Shown here: one piece after another, positions 8,544-17,322 of the stretch | How positions within the stretch are numbered: the stretch's first letter is position 1 | Layout of the letters: every line of letters begins with the position of its first letter | DNA from: Streptomyces sp. NBC_00683 | GTDB taxonomy: Bacteria; Actinomycetota; Actinomycetes; Streptomycetales; Streptomycetaceae | DNA: 64,000 bases | NCBI RefSeq assembly: GCF_036226745.1 | Contig: NZ_CP109013.1 | Location: 6,448,001-6,512,000 of the forward strand | Reading direction: 5' to 3' | Notes under the pieces: generated by a model | Told to the model about the DNA's origin: nothing | Seen by the model: the letters and a program-made list of their open reading frames with translations, nothing else | Database searches by the model: none | Program-made: the position numbers and the translations under genes

Positions 8544-9185
8544 GTGCGATTCGAACCGATCACCTGGGAACGCCTGGCCGAAGCGCTGGCCGCGCACGCC
8601 GACGGCCTGAAACCGGCCGACGGCGGGCCCTGGCTCAGAATCGGTGTCGACGGAGCCTCGGCCGCCCGCCCCGGTGAGCCCGCCGGACGCCTCGCCGAGG
8701 AACTGCGGGCGCGCGGCCGTGCGGTGCTCACCGTCTCCACCGGAGGGTTCCTGCGGCCGGCGAGTCTGCGCTACGAGTACGGCAAGGAGGACCCCGACTC
8801 CTACGCCGACAGCTGGTTCGACACCAACGCGCTGTGGCGCGAGGTGTTCCGTCCGCTGGAGCCCGGCGGAAGCGGACGGGTGCTGCCCGACCTCTGGGAC
8901 CCCGTGACGGACCGGGCCACCCGCAGCCCGTACCGGGTGCTGCCCGAGGGCGGGGTGCTGATCATGCACGGGCCGCTGCTCCTCGGGCAGTGGTTCCCCT
9001 TCGACCTCGCCGTTCACCTGCGCCTCTCGCCCGGTGCGCTGCGACGGCGCACCGAGGAGAGCGAGCGGTGGACGCTGCCCGCCTTCGCGCGGTACGAGGA
9101 CGAGGTGGCGCCCGCCGACCGCGCGGACGCGGTGGTGCGGGCCGACGACCCGCACCACCCCGCCTGGACCGGCATCGGCGCGTAG
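8544..9185 (+). CDS. Uridine-kinase-like protein lacking the P-loop lysine
   Basis: 213 residues from GTG 8544. The fold follows actinobacterial uridine kinase-like proteins: LRIGVDGASAA at the first strand, FLRPASLRYEYGKEDPDSY, and VLIMHGPLLLG. However, the Walker A sequence that should read GxxGSGKS/T is GASAARPGEP, with no Lys and no following Ser/Thr. Classical ATP phosphotransfer is therefore doubtful. Its stop is 3 bases from the convergent psuK stop, placing a possible nucleoside-binding protein beside pseudouridine catabolism. It may be catalytically dead, regulatory, or use an altered site. Confidence 0.75.
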   Translation: MRFEPITWERLAEALAAHADGLKPADGGPWLRIGVDGASAARPGEPAGRLAEELRARGRAVLTVSTGGFLRPASLRYEYGKEDPDSYADSWFDTNALWREVFRPLEPGGSGRVLPDLWDPVTDRATRSPYRVLPEGGVLIMHGPLLLGQWFPFDLAVHLRLSPGALRRRTEESERWTLPAFARYEDEVAPADRADAVVRADDPHHPAWTGIGA

Positions 9186-9188
9186 CCA

Positions 9189-10094
9189 CTACGCCGGCCG
9201 AGGCCCCGGGCGCCCGCCGACCGTCGCGACCGCCTCGGCCCCGGCCCGGCAGCCGGCCGCAGCTGCCGCGGCACCGTCCGCCCCGGCGATGAGGGCGGCG
9301 AGGAAACCGCCGGTGAAGGCGTCGCCCGCGCCCGTCGAGTCGATCGGATCGGGTACGGCCGGGGCGGGTACCCGTGCGGTCACCATGCCCCCGGCCGCCA
9401 GCAGGACGCCCCGGTCCCCGAGGGTGACGGCGACCCGCCCGGCGTGACGGCTCAGCTTGGCCGCCGCGTCGGCCGGGTCCGGCAGGCCGGTCAGCTCCCG
9501 GGCCTCGTCCGCGTTGGGCAGCAGCAGGTCCACGCCCTCGACCAGGTCCAGGAAGGCGCCGGCGCCCAGAACGGCGAGGAAGCCCGCCGACGCCGGGTCC
9601 ACACTCACCGGGATGCCCCGCCGCCTGGCCTCCCGCAGGGCCAGCTGCGCCGTCGCACGGCTCGTCGCCGCGAAGAGGAGATAGCCGGAGAGGTGGAGCC
9701 GGGCGACGCCGTCCAGTAAGGACGCCGACCAGTCGTCGGGGGAGAGGCGCAGGACCGCGCCGCTGTCGGTGAGGAAGGTGCGCTCGGCCGAGGAGTCGAC
9801 CAGGGCCACCACCGTGCCGGTCGGCGCCTCCTCGTCCACGGACAGCAGCGGACGCACCCCCGCACGTTCCAGCGCACTCCGGTGCCAGGCCTCCGAATCG
9901 GCCCCGGCCCGCGCCAGCAGTCGCGCGTCCCGGCATCCCGAACGAACGGCCCAGCACGCGACGTTGGCGCCCGCCCCGCCCGGCAGCGTGCTGATCCGCG
10001 CAGGCGTGTCCGTACCGTGGACCACGGCCGAGCCGTGCCGGACGACGACATCGGTGACCACATCGCCGACGACGAGAAGGCCGCCCTCGGTCAC
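9189..10094 (-). CDS. psuK: PfkB-family (pseudouridine) kinase
   Basis: 301 residues of the ribokinase/PfkB fold. LPGGAGANVACW is the N-terminal sugar-binding motif and DSTGAGDAFTGGF the C-terminal signature with the catalytic Asp. GTG 10094 overlaps the psuG stop by four bases, so the two are coupled. PsuK phosphorylates pseudouridine to pseudouridine 5'-phosphate, the substrate of PsuG. The substrate assignment rests on the pairing with psuG; the fold alone would allow other sugars or nucleosides. Confidence 0.85.
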   Translation of the reverse strand: MTEGGLLVVGDVVTDVVVRHGSAVVHGTDTPARISTLPGGAGANVACWAVRSGCRDARLLARAGADSEAWHRSALERAGVRPLLSVDEEAPTGTVVALVDSSAERTFLTDSGAVLRLSPDDWSASLLDGVARLHLSGYLLFAATSRATAQLALREARRRGIPVSVDPASAGFLAVLGAGAFLDLVEGVDLLLPNADEARELTGLPDPADAAAKLSRHAGRVAVTLGDRGVLLAAGGMVTARVPAPAVPDPIDSTGAGDAFTGGFLAALIAGADGAAAAAAGCRAGAEAVATVGGRPGPRPA

Positions 10095-11044
10095 CGCGCC
10101 GCCGCCGCTGCCGCGATCCGCGCGGCCAGTTGCACGTTCCCGCGCACGGCGGCCAGATTCGCTTCAAGGGACGCTCCGCCGGTCTCCCGCATCAGGTACT
10201 CCAGCAGGAACGGGGTGACGGCCTGCCCCACGATCCCGCGCTCCCGGCAGGCGTCCAGAGCCTGCGCGAGCACCCGGTCGTGCACCTCGGGGTCCAACTG
10301 CTCCTCCTCCGGTACGGGGTTGGCGACGATCAGCGCGGCGGCGGGACCCCCGAGCTCCTCCCGGGCACGCATCACGTCCACCACCTCCCGCGGTGTGCGG
10401 ACCGTCCAGTCGACGGGCTCGCCCGAACTGCTCAGGTAGAAGCCGGGGAAGTACTCCGTCCCGTAACCGAGCACGCCGACGCCGAGCGTCTCGAGGCGCT
10501 GGAGCGTGGCCGGCACGTCCAGGATCGACTTCACGCCCGCGCAGACCACGGTGATGCCGGTCCTGGCAAGCAGCCGCAGATCCGCGGACTCGTCCTGCGT
10601 CTCGGTCCACTCCCGGTGTACGCCGCCGAGCCCTCCGGTCGCGAAGACGTTCAGCCCCGCCCGCGCCGCCAGGAACGCGGTCGCGGACACGGTCGTCGCC
10701 CCGCTCGCTCCCTGGGCGAGCGCGGGCGCGAGGTCGCGGTGGCCCAGCTTCCGCATCGCCGGGTCCCCGGCCACCCGCTCCAACCGGTCGTCCGTCAGAC
10801 CCACATGGGCCCGGCCGTCGAGCACGGCGACCGTGGCGGGCACGGCCCCCTCCTTGCGTACGAGCTCCTCCAGCTCCTTTGCGACCTGGAGGTTGCGGGG
10901 GCGTGGCAGACCGTGGGCGATGATCGTCGACTCCAGGGCGACGACGGGGCGGCGGTCGGCGAGAGCGTCGCGCACCTCGGTGGAGAGCACGGGGGCGTGG
11001 CGGCCGGTTTCCTGCGACGTGGATGCCGATGGGTTCCGATGCAT
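10091..11044 (-). CDS. psuG: Pseudouridine-5'-phosphate glycosidase
   Basis: 317 residues, full-length PsuG. It splits pseudouridine 5'-phosphate into uracil and ribose 5-phosphate using Mn2+. Family hallmarks seen: VVALESTIIAHGLPRPRN, ATTVSATAFLAARAG, FATGGLGGVHR, and CAGVKSILDVPATL with the conserved Lys. ATG 11044 follows AGGGATGG at proper spacing; an upstream ATG at 11077 has none. It is the first gene of a two-gene operon with psuK. The products feed pyrimidine salvage and the pentose phosphate pathway. Confidence 0.93.
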   Translation of the reverse strand: MHRNPSASTSQETGRHAPVLSTEVRDALADRRPVVALESTIIAHGLPRPRNLQVAKELEELVRKEGAVPATVAVLDGRAHVGLTDDRLERVAGDPAMRKLGHRDLAPALAQGASGATTVSATAFLAARAGLNVFATGGLGGVHREWTETQDESADLRLLARTGITVVCAGVKSILDVPATLQRLETLGVGVLGYGTEYFPGFYLSSSGEPVDWTVRTPREVVDVMRAREELGGPAAALIVANPVPEEEQLDPEVHDRVLAQALDACRERGIVGQAVTPFLLEYLMRETGGASLEANLAAVRGNVQLAARIAAAAAAR

Positions 11045-11107
11045 GCCCCATCCCTGTCGCAGGCACGGCGCCCGCAAACCCGGACGGGGCGGGGAGCCGT
11101 CGGTCTC

Positions 11108-12388
11108 TCAGGCCTTCCCGGACACCGGGGACCGCCGGTTCAGGGTCCGGCGCAGGGCGAGCGCGGCCAGGGGCAGCAGCAGGCAGGCGGCGGCCGTGTT
11201 CAGCCAGCCGTAGCTCAGCCGGGAGACGATCACTCCGGCGACCGCGCCGCCGACGCCCGCCGCCGTGTTCATCGTGAGGTCCGAGAGTCCCTGCACCGCG
11301 GCGCGGGCGGCCTGCGGCACGGAGTCGGTGAGCAGCGCCGAACCGGCGACCAGACCGGCCGACCAGCCGAGGCCCAGGACGAACAGGCCCGCGGCGGTCC
11401 GGCCGTGTCCCGCGCCCGATGTACCGGCCAGCACCGCGCCGCAGCACAGCAGGCCGACGGCAAGCCCGATCACGGACAGCCTCCCCACCCGGTCGGCGAG
11501 CCAGCCCATGATGGGCGAGAACGCGTACATGCCCGCGATATGACCGCTGATGACCAGCCCGATCAGCTGGATGTCCGCGCCGTGGTGCCCGAGGTGGACC
11601 GGGGTCATGACCATGATCGAGACCATGGTGGTGTGCGACACCGCGATGGTCACCAGCGCGAGACGGGCCATCGGGGAGGCCCGCACCGCCGCGATGCCCG
11701 CCCGCAGGGAGCGCTGCTGGGTGGTCCCGGTCTCCTGCGGGGCGAGCGCGCGGGCGGTGAGCAGCGGATCGGGGCGCAGCAGCACGGCGACCACGGCACC
11801 GGTGAGCAGGAAGATGGCGGCGGCCCAGGCGAACGGACCGGCCGTCTCGGGCACTGAGGTGCCGCGGAAGACATGGCCGGCGGGTGCCGAGATGTTGGGG
11901 CCGAGGACCGAACCGATCGTGGTGGCCCAGACGACGTTGGAGATCGCCCGCCCGCGGCGGTCCGGCTCGGCCAGATCGGCTGCGGCGAACCTGGCCTGGA
12001 GATTGGCCGACGAACCGGCGCCGAAACCGGCCATGCCGACGAGCAGCAGCGGGAAGCTGCCCACCACGGCGGCGGTCACGACCAAAGACGCGCCCACCGC
12101 CCCGATCAGATAGGCGAGAACGAGTCCGGGGCGCCTGCCCCGTGAGGTCATCAGGGCGGCCAGAGGCAGTGACAGCAGCGCGGTACCCGCCACCGAGGCG
12201 GTCGGGGCGAGCCCGGACAGGGCGTCGGAGCCGCTCACCTCCGCCGCCAGGACCGGTGCCAGGGCGATACCGATAGCCACGCCGAGGCCGCCGAGTATCT
12301 GGCTGCCGATGAGTACGGCGGAGGTCCTGCGCTGCAGCGCGGGCACGTCCGCAGCCGTGATCCGGGAGGTGGGGAGGGCTTCTGTCAC
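11108..12388 (-). CDS. MFS transporter
   Basis: About 426 residues with twelve hydrophobic segments, typical of a major-facilitator drug or metabolite exporter. The loop after the second membrane segment (ALMTSRGRRPGLVL) matches the MFS motif A region. The start is uncertain: GTG 12388 gives MTEALPTS, while ATG 12424 adds twelve residues. It lies between psuG and the DNA methyltransferase gene on the same strand but has its own spacing (63 and 84 bases), so operon membership is unclear. The substrate cannot be told from sequence. Confidence 0.85.
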   Translation of the reverse strand: MTEALPTSRITAADVPALQRRTSAVLIGSQILGGLGVAIGIALAPVLAAEVSGSDALSGLAPTASVAGTALLSLPLAALMTSRGRRPGLVLAYLIGAVGASLVVTAAVVGSFPLLLVGMAGFGAGSSANLQARFAAADLAEPDRRGRAISNVVWATTIGSVLGPNISAPAGHVFRGTSVPETAGPFAWAAAIFLLTGAVVAVLLRPDPLLTARALAPQETGTTQQRSLRAGIAAVRASPMARLALVTIAVSHTTMVSIMVMTPVHLGHHGADIQLIGLVISGHIAGMYAFSPIMGWLADRVGRLSVIGLAVGLLCCGAVLAGTSGAGHGRTAAGLFVLGLGWSAGLVAGSALLTDSVPQAARAAVQGLSDLTMNTAAGVGGAVAGVIVSRLSYGWLNTAAACLLLPLAALALRRTLNRRSPVSGKA

Positions 12389-12472
12389 CGCCGAAGTGTG
12401 CCAGTTCGTGTGCCCGTGCGACATCCGGTTTCCGGCCCGGAATTGCCCGGGCGGAACCGCGCCGGACGGTCC

Positions 12473-13018
12473 TCAGAACAGCGGCTGCGGAAGGACCCCC
12501 TCGAGCGCCAGCAGCTGCCGCTTGGTCTCCAGCCCGCCGCCGAAGCCGCCGAGCCCTCCGTCGCTCTCCACCACGCGGTGGCACGGCACCACCACCGGCA
12601 GCGGATTGGATCCCATCGCCGCCCCGACGGCCTGGGCGGCCCCCGGCTGCCCCACCCGCCCGGCCAGGTCCCCGTATCCGACGACGGTGCCGTAGGGCAC
12701 GCCGGCTGCCAGCTCGCGGAGCACCTCGCGGTTGAAACCGGAGGTCAGCGACCAGTCCAGGTCCAGCGAGAACGCGCGCAGCCCGCCCGCGAAATACGCG
12801 GCGAGCTGGCGCTCGGGCTCGGCGAGCCGCGCGGAGCCGGGTGCCTGTACGGGCTCCGCGCCCAGCCGCGTCCATATGTGCCCGAGCGCCTTGTCCCGGA
12901 CGGCGGGGCGCGCATGGAAGACCACGTTCACCAGGCCCGTGCCGGTCGCGGCGAGCAGGAGCGGCCCGATGTCGCTCTGCACGACGGACCACTCCACGCT
13001 CTGCTCGTTGCTGTCCAT
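12473..13018 (-). CDS. ogt: Methylated-DNA--protein-cysteine methyltransferase
   Basis: 181 residues. A suicide repair protein that transfers methyl groups from O6-methylguanine (and O4-methylthymine) to itself. The acceptor Cys146 is in PVVVPCHRVV; VPYGTVVGYGDLAG is the DNA-binding helix-turn-helix region. ATG 13018 is preferred over upstream codons because a TTGTCAGTG-N8-TACGGT promoter ends six bases before it, giving a leaderless mRNA. That promoter is nearly identical to uvrB's, pointing to DNA-damage induction independent of LexA. Confidence 0.92.
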   Translation of the reverse strand: MDSNEQSVEWSVVQSDIGPLLLAATGTGLVNVVFHARPAVRDKALGHIWTRLGAEPVQAPGSARLAEPERQLAAYFAGGLRAFSLDLDWSLTSGFNREVLRELAAGVPYGTVVGYGDLAGRVGQPGAAQAVGAAMGSNPLPVVVPCHRVVESDGGLGGFGGGLETKRQLLALEGVLPQPLF

Positions 13019-13024
13019 GCGACC

Positions 13025-13047
13025 ACCGTACGGCCGGCCACTGACAA
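13025..13047 (-). promoter_or_regulatory. RecA-NDp/PafBC-type promoter of ogt
   Basis: On the minus strand: TTGTCAGTG, 8 bases, TACGGT. This matches the mycobacterial LexA-independent damage promoter pattern (TTGTCRGTG-N8-TAnnnT) at every fixed position. The -10 ends six bases before the ATG, so transcription should begin at or next to the start codon. Confidence 0.8.
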
Positions 13048-13073
13048 CGCCCTGCCACGGCCCCGCGGATCCC

Positions 13074-13946
13074 TCAGCGGGTGGCGTCCCGCACGATGTC
13101 GGGGTTGTTGGTGATGATGCCGTCGACACCGAAGCCGGCCACCTTCGCCGCGTTCGCCGCGTCGTTGACCGTCCAGGTGTTCACCTGGAGCGGCTTCCCG
13201 TGGGGGCCCTTCAGCTTCTGGACCGCGGCGACGTAGTCGGCGCCGATCGTCGTGTACGACGGATTGATCTGGTCGGTGAAGGCCGCGTACGACGGCAGAT
13301 CTGCCACCGCGGGGGTGCCGAGGAAGCCGGTGACGACGTCGGGACGCCGATCGTGGACAGCTTTCACACTCTCTGCACCGAAGCTCTGGACGATCAGCCG
13401 GTGCTTGACGTGACCGCGGTCCAGCCACCCCTCCTCGCGCAGGATCCGCAGGGTCTCCTTCTCGATTCCCGGGTAGGTCTCCGGGCTCTTGATCTCCAGG
13501 AGGAGCTTCTGGCGGTTGCGCTCGACACGGTGCAGATACTGGGTGAGCGTCGGCACCCGTGCCCCCGCGTACGCGGCGCCGAACCAGCTGCCCGCGTCGA
13601 GCTTCGCGATCTCGGCAGCGGTGAAGTCCTTGACCGCCCAGGGGGCCCGGCTGGGGAAGACCTGCTCGGCGTCGGTGGTCCGCCCGAGGGTGGTGTCGTG
13701 CACGACGACCAGCACACCGTCCTTGGTGAGCTGCACATCGTTCTCCACCCAGTCGATGCCCAGACGGTCGGCCGCGTCCACGGCCGCCAGGGTGTTCTCC
13801 GGGGCGTAGGCGGAGGCGCCGCGGTGGGCGAAGACGACCGGGCCGTCCTTCGCGCCCGCCGCCTGCGCCTGGGCGGCGGGCAGCAGGGCACAGCCGCCGA
13901 GCAGAGCGGCGACAGCGGCGGAGGCGGTTGCGGTGCGTACGGACAC
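13074..13946 (-). CDS. Secreted glycerophosphodiester phosphodiesterase
   Basis: 290 residues, probably the GlpQ2-type enzyme of Streptomyces. It hydrolyses glycerophosphodiesters to glycerol 3-phosphate and an alcohol outside the cell, recovering phosphate. A signal peptide is visible (SAAVAALLGGCALLPAAQAQAAG), followed by the GDPD motifs FAHRGASAYAPENT, ENDVQLTKDGVLVVVHD and LLLEIKSPE. GTG 13946 has GAGGAG eight bases upstream. A PHO-box-like repeat lies 67-88 bases before the start, consistent with PhoP control under phosphate limitation. Confidence 0.9.
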   Translation of the reverse strand: MSVRTATASAAVAALLGGCALLPAAQAQAAGAKDGPVVFAHRGASAYAPENTLAAVDAADRLGIDWVENDVQLTKDGVLVVVHDTTLGRTTDAEQVFPSRAPWAVKDFTAAEIAKLDAGSWFGAAYAGARVPTLTQYLHRVERNRQKLLLEIKSPETYPGIEKETLRILREEGWLDRGHVKHRLIVQSFGAESVKAVHDRRPDVVTGFLGTPAVADLPSYAAFTDQINPSYTTIGADYVAAVQKLKGPHGKPLQVNTWTVNDAANAAKVAGFGVDGIITNNPDIVRDATR

Positions 13947-14012
13947 GTGTGCTCCTCGCGTCAGGGTGTGGACATGCAGAGACTCCCAGCCGGTACCCAA
14001 CGGACGACAGGA

Positions 14013-14034
14013 AGACGATGACCACAATGTGAAC
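14013..14034 (-). promoter_or_regulatory. PHO-box-like direct repeat before the GDPD gene
   Basis: Read leftward on the minus strand: two 11-base units, GTTCACATTGT and GGTCATCGTCT. The first seven bases match the Streptomyces PhoP unit GTTCACC at 6 of 7 and about 4-5 of 7 positions. The location 67-88 bases upstream of the start is typical of a -35-overlapping activator site. Confidence 0.5.
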
Positions 14035-14160
14035 GGATTGTTCGCTACCGGATCGTGGCCCGGCTCCAAGCCGGATAAAATGCCCCTCTTATGTTTGCCT
14101 GCCGGGCCTCGCCCTTTAGGGTCACCCCCGAACCCGGGCTTCCGCGAAGGGCGTACCAGC

Positions 14161-15033
14161 ATGCAGGGCACAGTCGACGGTTTCAGCTACGGCCTCCTGA
14201 CCCCGGTCGTGGCATTCCTCATGGCGTGCCTCGGCGCAGCTCTCGGGCTGCGCTGCACCGCACGGTCCCTGCGCACCGAACGCTCCTTCAAGGCGGGCTG
14301 GCTGGCTCTGGGTGCCACCTCCATAGGCTCCGGCATCTGGACGATGCACTTCGTCGCGATGCTGGGCTTCTCGGTCGAGGAGGCACCGGTCAGCTACGAC
14401 AGGCCGCTCACCTTCGCCAGCCTCGCCGTGGCGATCGTGATGGTCGGTATCGGGATCTTCATCGTCGGCTACCGGGGAGCCACGCGCATGGCACTGGTCA
14501 CCGGCGGCACGATCACGGGTCTCGGCGTGGCCTCGATGCACTACCTCGGCATGGCCGGAATGCGGTTCGAGGGACAGTTCGCGTACGACACGGTCACCGT
14601 CTCCCTCTCCGTCGTCATCGCCGTGGTGGCCGCGACCGCCTCGCTGTGGGCCGCCGTCTCCATCCACGGTTTCCTGCCCAGCCTCGGCGCGAGCCTGGTG
14701 ATGGGCGTCGCCGTGAGCGGAATGCACTACACGGGAATGGCCGCGCTCAGCGTGCATCTGCACCCGGCCGTGGCCCAGGGGACGCAGGCAGGCGACACAC
14801 CTGCCTCGCTGCTCCTGCCGATGCTGATCGGGCCGGGCTGCTTCCTGCTCCTCGCCGGAGTGGTCGTGCTGTTCGACCCGCTGGTGGTGATGGGCGCTCC
14901 CGACGGGCCGGACCGCCGGCCCGGTGACCGCCCGCGCAGCGCCGGGCAGGTCCCCGGCATCCCCGTCCAGCGGCGGCACACGCCGTACGGGACCGAGGTC
15001 CGCAGGGAGTACCGGCAGCCGCGGAATCGCTGA
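14161..15033 (+). CDS. MHYT-domain integral membrane protein
   Basis: 290 residues with seven predicted membrane segments and the three repeated motifs MHFVAM, MHYLGM and MHYTGM that define MHYT domains. These are thought to bind copper and sense O2, CO or NO. Unlike many MHYT proteins it has no GGDEF/EAL or kinase output domain, only a ~50-residue basic C-terminal tail. It therefore needs a partner if it signals. ATG 14161 is preceded by GAAGGG. It is divergent from the GDPD gene; uvrB follows from its own promoter. Confidence 0.85.
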   Translation: MQGTVDGFSYGLLTPVVAFLMACLGAALGLRCTARSLRTERSFKAGWLALGATSIGSGIWTMHFVAMLGFSVEEAPVSYDRPLTFASLAVAIVMVGIGIFIVGYRGATRMALVTGGTITGLGVASMHYLGMAGMRFEGQFAYDTVTVSLSVVIAVVAATASLWAAVSIHGFLPSLGASLVMGVAVSGMHYTGMAALSVHLHPAVAQGTQAGDTPASLLLPMLIGPGCFLLLAGVVVLFDPLVVMGAPDGPDRRPGDRPRSAGQVPGIPVQRRHTPYGTEVRREYRQPRNR

Positions 15034-15043
15034 TCCGGCGCCG

Positions 15044-15066
15044 TTGTCGGTGGCGGGTCGTACGGT
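15044..15066 (+). promoter_or_regulatory. RecA-NDp/PafBC-type promoter of uvrB
   Basis: TTGTCGGTG, 8 bases, TACGGT, then GGTTGC and the uvrB ATG. The layout is the same as at ogt, including the six-base gap to ATG, which predicts a leaderless transcript. It lies just 3' of the MHYT gene stop. Confidence 0.8.
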
Positions 15067-15072
15067 GGTTGC

Positions 15073-17190
15073 ATGCGGCCCGTTTCGAAGATCGAACGTT
15101 CGATGGCGCCTTTCGAGGTCATCAGTCCCTACCAGCCCAGCGGTGACCAGCCCGCGGCCATCGCCGAGCTGGAGCGGCGTGTCCGCGGCGCCGAGAAGGA
15201 CGTCGTCCTGCTCGGCGCGACCGGCACCGGCAAGTCGGCGACGACCGCGTGGATGATCGAGAAGCTGCAGCGGCCGACCCTGGTGATGGCACCCAACAAG
15301 ACGCTCGCCGCCCAGCTGGCCAACGAGTTCCGCGAGCTCCTCCCGAACAACGCCGTCGAGTACTTCGTCTCGTACTACGACTACTACCAGCCCGAGGCGT
15401 ACGTCCCGCAGTCGGACACCTACATCGAGAAGGACTCCTCGATCAACGAGGAGGTCGAGCGGCTGCGCCACTCCGCCACGAACTCACTGCTGACCCGGCG
15501 CGACGTCGTCGTGGTCGCCTCCGTCTCCTGCATCTACGGCCTCGGCACACCGCAGGAGTACGTGGACCGGATGGTCCAGCTCAAGGTCGGCGACGAGATC
15601 GACCGCGACCAGCTGCTGCGCCGCTTCGTCGAGATCCAGTACACCCGCAACGACCTGGCGTTCGCCCGCGGCACCTTCCGGGTGCGCGGCGACACCATCG
15701 AGATCTTCCCGGTGTACGAGGAGCTCGCCGTCCGGATCGAGATGTTCGGCGACGAGATCGAGGCGCTCTCCACCCTCCACCCGCTCACCGGCGAGGTCAT
15801 CAGCGAGGACGAATCGCTCCACGTCTTTCCCGCCAGCCACTACGTGGCCGGCCCCGAGCGCATGGAGAAGGCGGTCGGCGGCATCGAGGCCGAGCTCCAG
15901 CAGCGCCTCGCGGAGCTGGAGAAGCAGGGCAAGATGCTGGAGGCCCAGCGGCTGCGCATGCGCACGACGTACGACATCGAGATGCTCCGCCAGATCGGCA
16001 CCTGCTCCGGCGTGGAGAACTACTCGATGCACTTCGACGGCCGTGATCCGGGTACCGCGCCCAACACCCTCCTGGACTACTTCCCCGAGGACTTCCTCCT
16101 CGTCCTCGACGAGTCGCACGTCACGGTGCCGCAGATCGGTGCGATGTACGAGGGCGACGCCTCCCGGAAGAGGACGCTCGTCGACCACGGCTTCCGGCTG
16201 CCCTCCGCCCTGGACAACCGCCCGCTGAAATGGGAGGAGTTCCTGGGCCGGATCAACCAGACCGTCTACCTGTCCGCCACCCCGGGGAAGTACGAGCTCT
16301 CCCGGGGCGACGGATTCGTGGAGCAGATCATCCGGCCCACCGGGCTCGTCGACCCCGAGGTCGTCGTCAAGCCCACCGAGGGCCAGATCGACGACCTGGT
16401 GCACGAGATCCGCAAGCGGACCGAGAAGGACGAGCGGGTCCTGGTCACCACCCTCACCAAGAAGATGTCCGAGGACCTCACCGACTACTTCCTCGAGCTC
16501 GGCATCCAGGTCCGCTACCTGCACAGCGACGTCGACACGCTGCGCCGCATCGAGCTGCTGCGCGAACTGCGCTCCGGCGAGTACGACGTGCTGGTCGGTA
16601 TCAACCTGCTGCGCGAGGGCCTCGACCTTCCCGAGGTGTCACTCGTGGCCATCCTCGACGCGGACAAGCAGGGCTTCCTGCGGTCCGGCACCTCTCTGAT
16701 CCAGACCATCGGCCGTGCCGCCCGTAACGTGTCCGGACAGGTCCATATGTACGCGGACAAGATCACTCCGGCGATGGCTCAGGCGATCGACGAGACCAAC
16801 CGCCGCCGTGAGAAGCAGATCGCGTACAACACCGAGCGCGGGCTCGACCCGCAGCCGCTCCGCAAGAAGATCAACGACATCGTCGCGACCATCGCCCGCG
16901 AGGAAGTCGACACCGAGCAGCTCCTCGGCACCGGCTACCGGCAGGGCAAGGGTGCCAAGGCCCCCGTGCCCGCGCTCGGTGGAAAGGCCTCGGCCGGCAA
17001 GGCCAAGGGGGGTGGCGCGGCGGTCACCGACCGGCCCGCCACGGAGCTCGCCGGGATCATCGAGGAGATGACGGACCGGATGCGGGCGGCCGCCGCGGAC
17101 CTGCAGTTCGAGGTGGCGGCCCGACTGCGCGACGAGGTGGGTGAGTTGAAGAAGGAGCTGCGCCAGATGAGGGAGGCGGGACTGGCCTGA
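15073..17190 (+). CDS. uvrB: Excinuclease ABC subunit B
   Basis: 705 residues. UvrB is the damage-verifying helicase-like subunit of nucleotide excision repair, loaded by UvrA and then bound by UvrC. Visible: Walker [12 protein letters not shown] near residue 52, the beta-hairpin region [27 protein letters not shown], motif [11 protein letters not shown], and a C-terminal UVR domain ([18 protein letters not shown]). A Lys/Gly/Ala-rich linker precedes the UVR domain. ATG 15073 coincides with the predicted transcription start of the damage-type promoter. Confidence 0.97.
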   Translation: MRPVSKIERSMAPFEVISPYQPSGDQPAAIAELERRVRGAEKDVVLLGATGTGKSATTAWMIEKLQRPTLVMAPNKTLAAQLANEFRELLPNNAVEYFVSYYDYYQPEAYVPQSDTYIEKDSSINEEVERLRHSATNSLLTRRDVVVVASVSCIYGLGTPQEYVDRMVQLKVGDEIDRDQLLRRFVEIQYTRNDLAFARGTFRVRGDTIEIFPVYEELAVRIEMFGDEIEALSTLHPLTGEVISEDESLHVFPASHYVAGPERMEKAVGGIEAELQQRLAELEKQGKMLEAQRLRMRTTYDIEMLRQIGTCSGVENYSMHFDGRDPGTAPNTLLDYFPEDFLLVLDESHVTVPQIGAMYEGDASRKRTLVDHGFRLPSALDNRPLKWEEFLGRINQTVYLSATPGKYELSRGDGFVEQIIRPTGLVDPEVVVKPTEGQIDDLVHEIRKRTEKDERVLVTTLTKKMSEDLTDYFLELGIQVRYLHSDVDTLRRIELLRELRSGEYDVLVGINLLREGLDLPEVSLVAILDADKQGFLRSGTSLIQTIGRAARNVSGQVHMYADKITPAMAQAIDETNRRREKQIAYNTERGLDPQPLRKKINDIVATIAREEVDTEQLLGTGYRQGKGAKAPVPALGGKASAGKAKGGGAAVTDRPATELAGIIEEMTDRMRAAAADLQFEVAARLRDEVGELKKELRQMREAGLA

Positions 17191-17264
17191 CCGGCGTGCA
17201 CCTGGTGTGTTGCAAGAACGACACAAAAACGGCCCTTACCTGCTTCCGCCCTGAGTGGACTGCG

Positions 17265-17285
17265 TAGGGTGCGGGGAAACCGCAC
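17265..17285 (+). promoter_or_regulatory. Putative terD -10 and leader hairpin
   Basis: TAGGGT (17265-17270) is a good -10. Overlapping it is a 6-bp inverted repeat GTGCGG-N5-CCGCAC (17269-17285), which could be an operator or a 5' RNA hairpin. A clear -35 was not found. Confidence 0.35.
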
Positions 17286-17322
17286 ACGGACGGTTGCGGG
17301 GCAAGCGGAGAGGGGACAGCGC

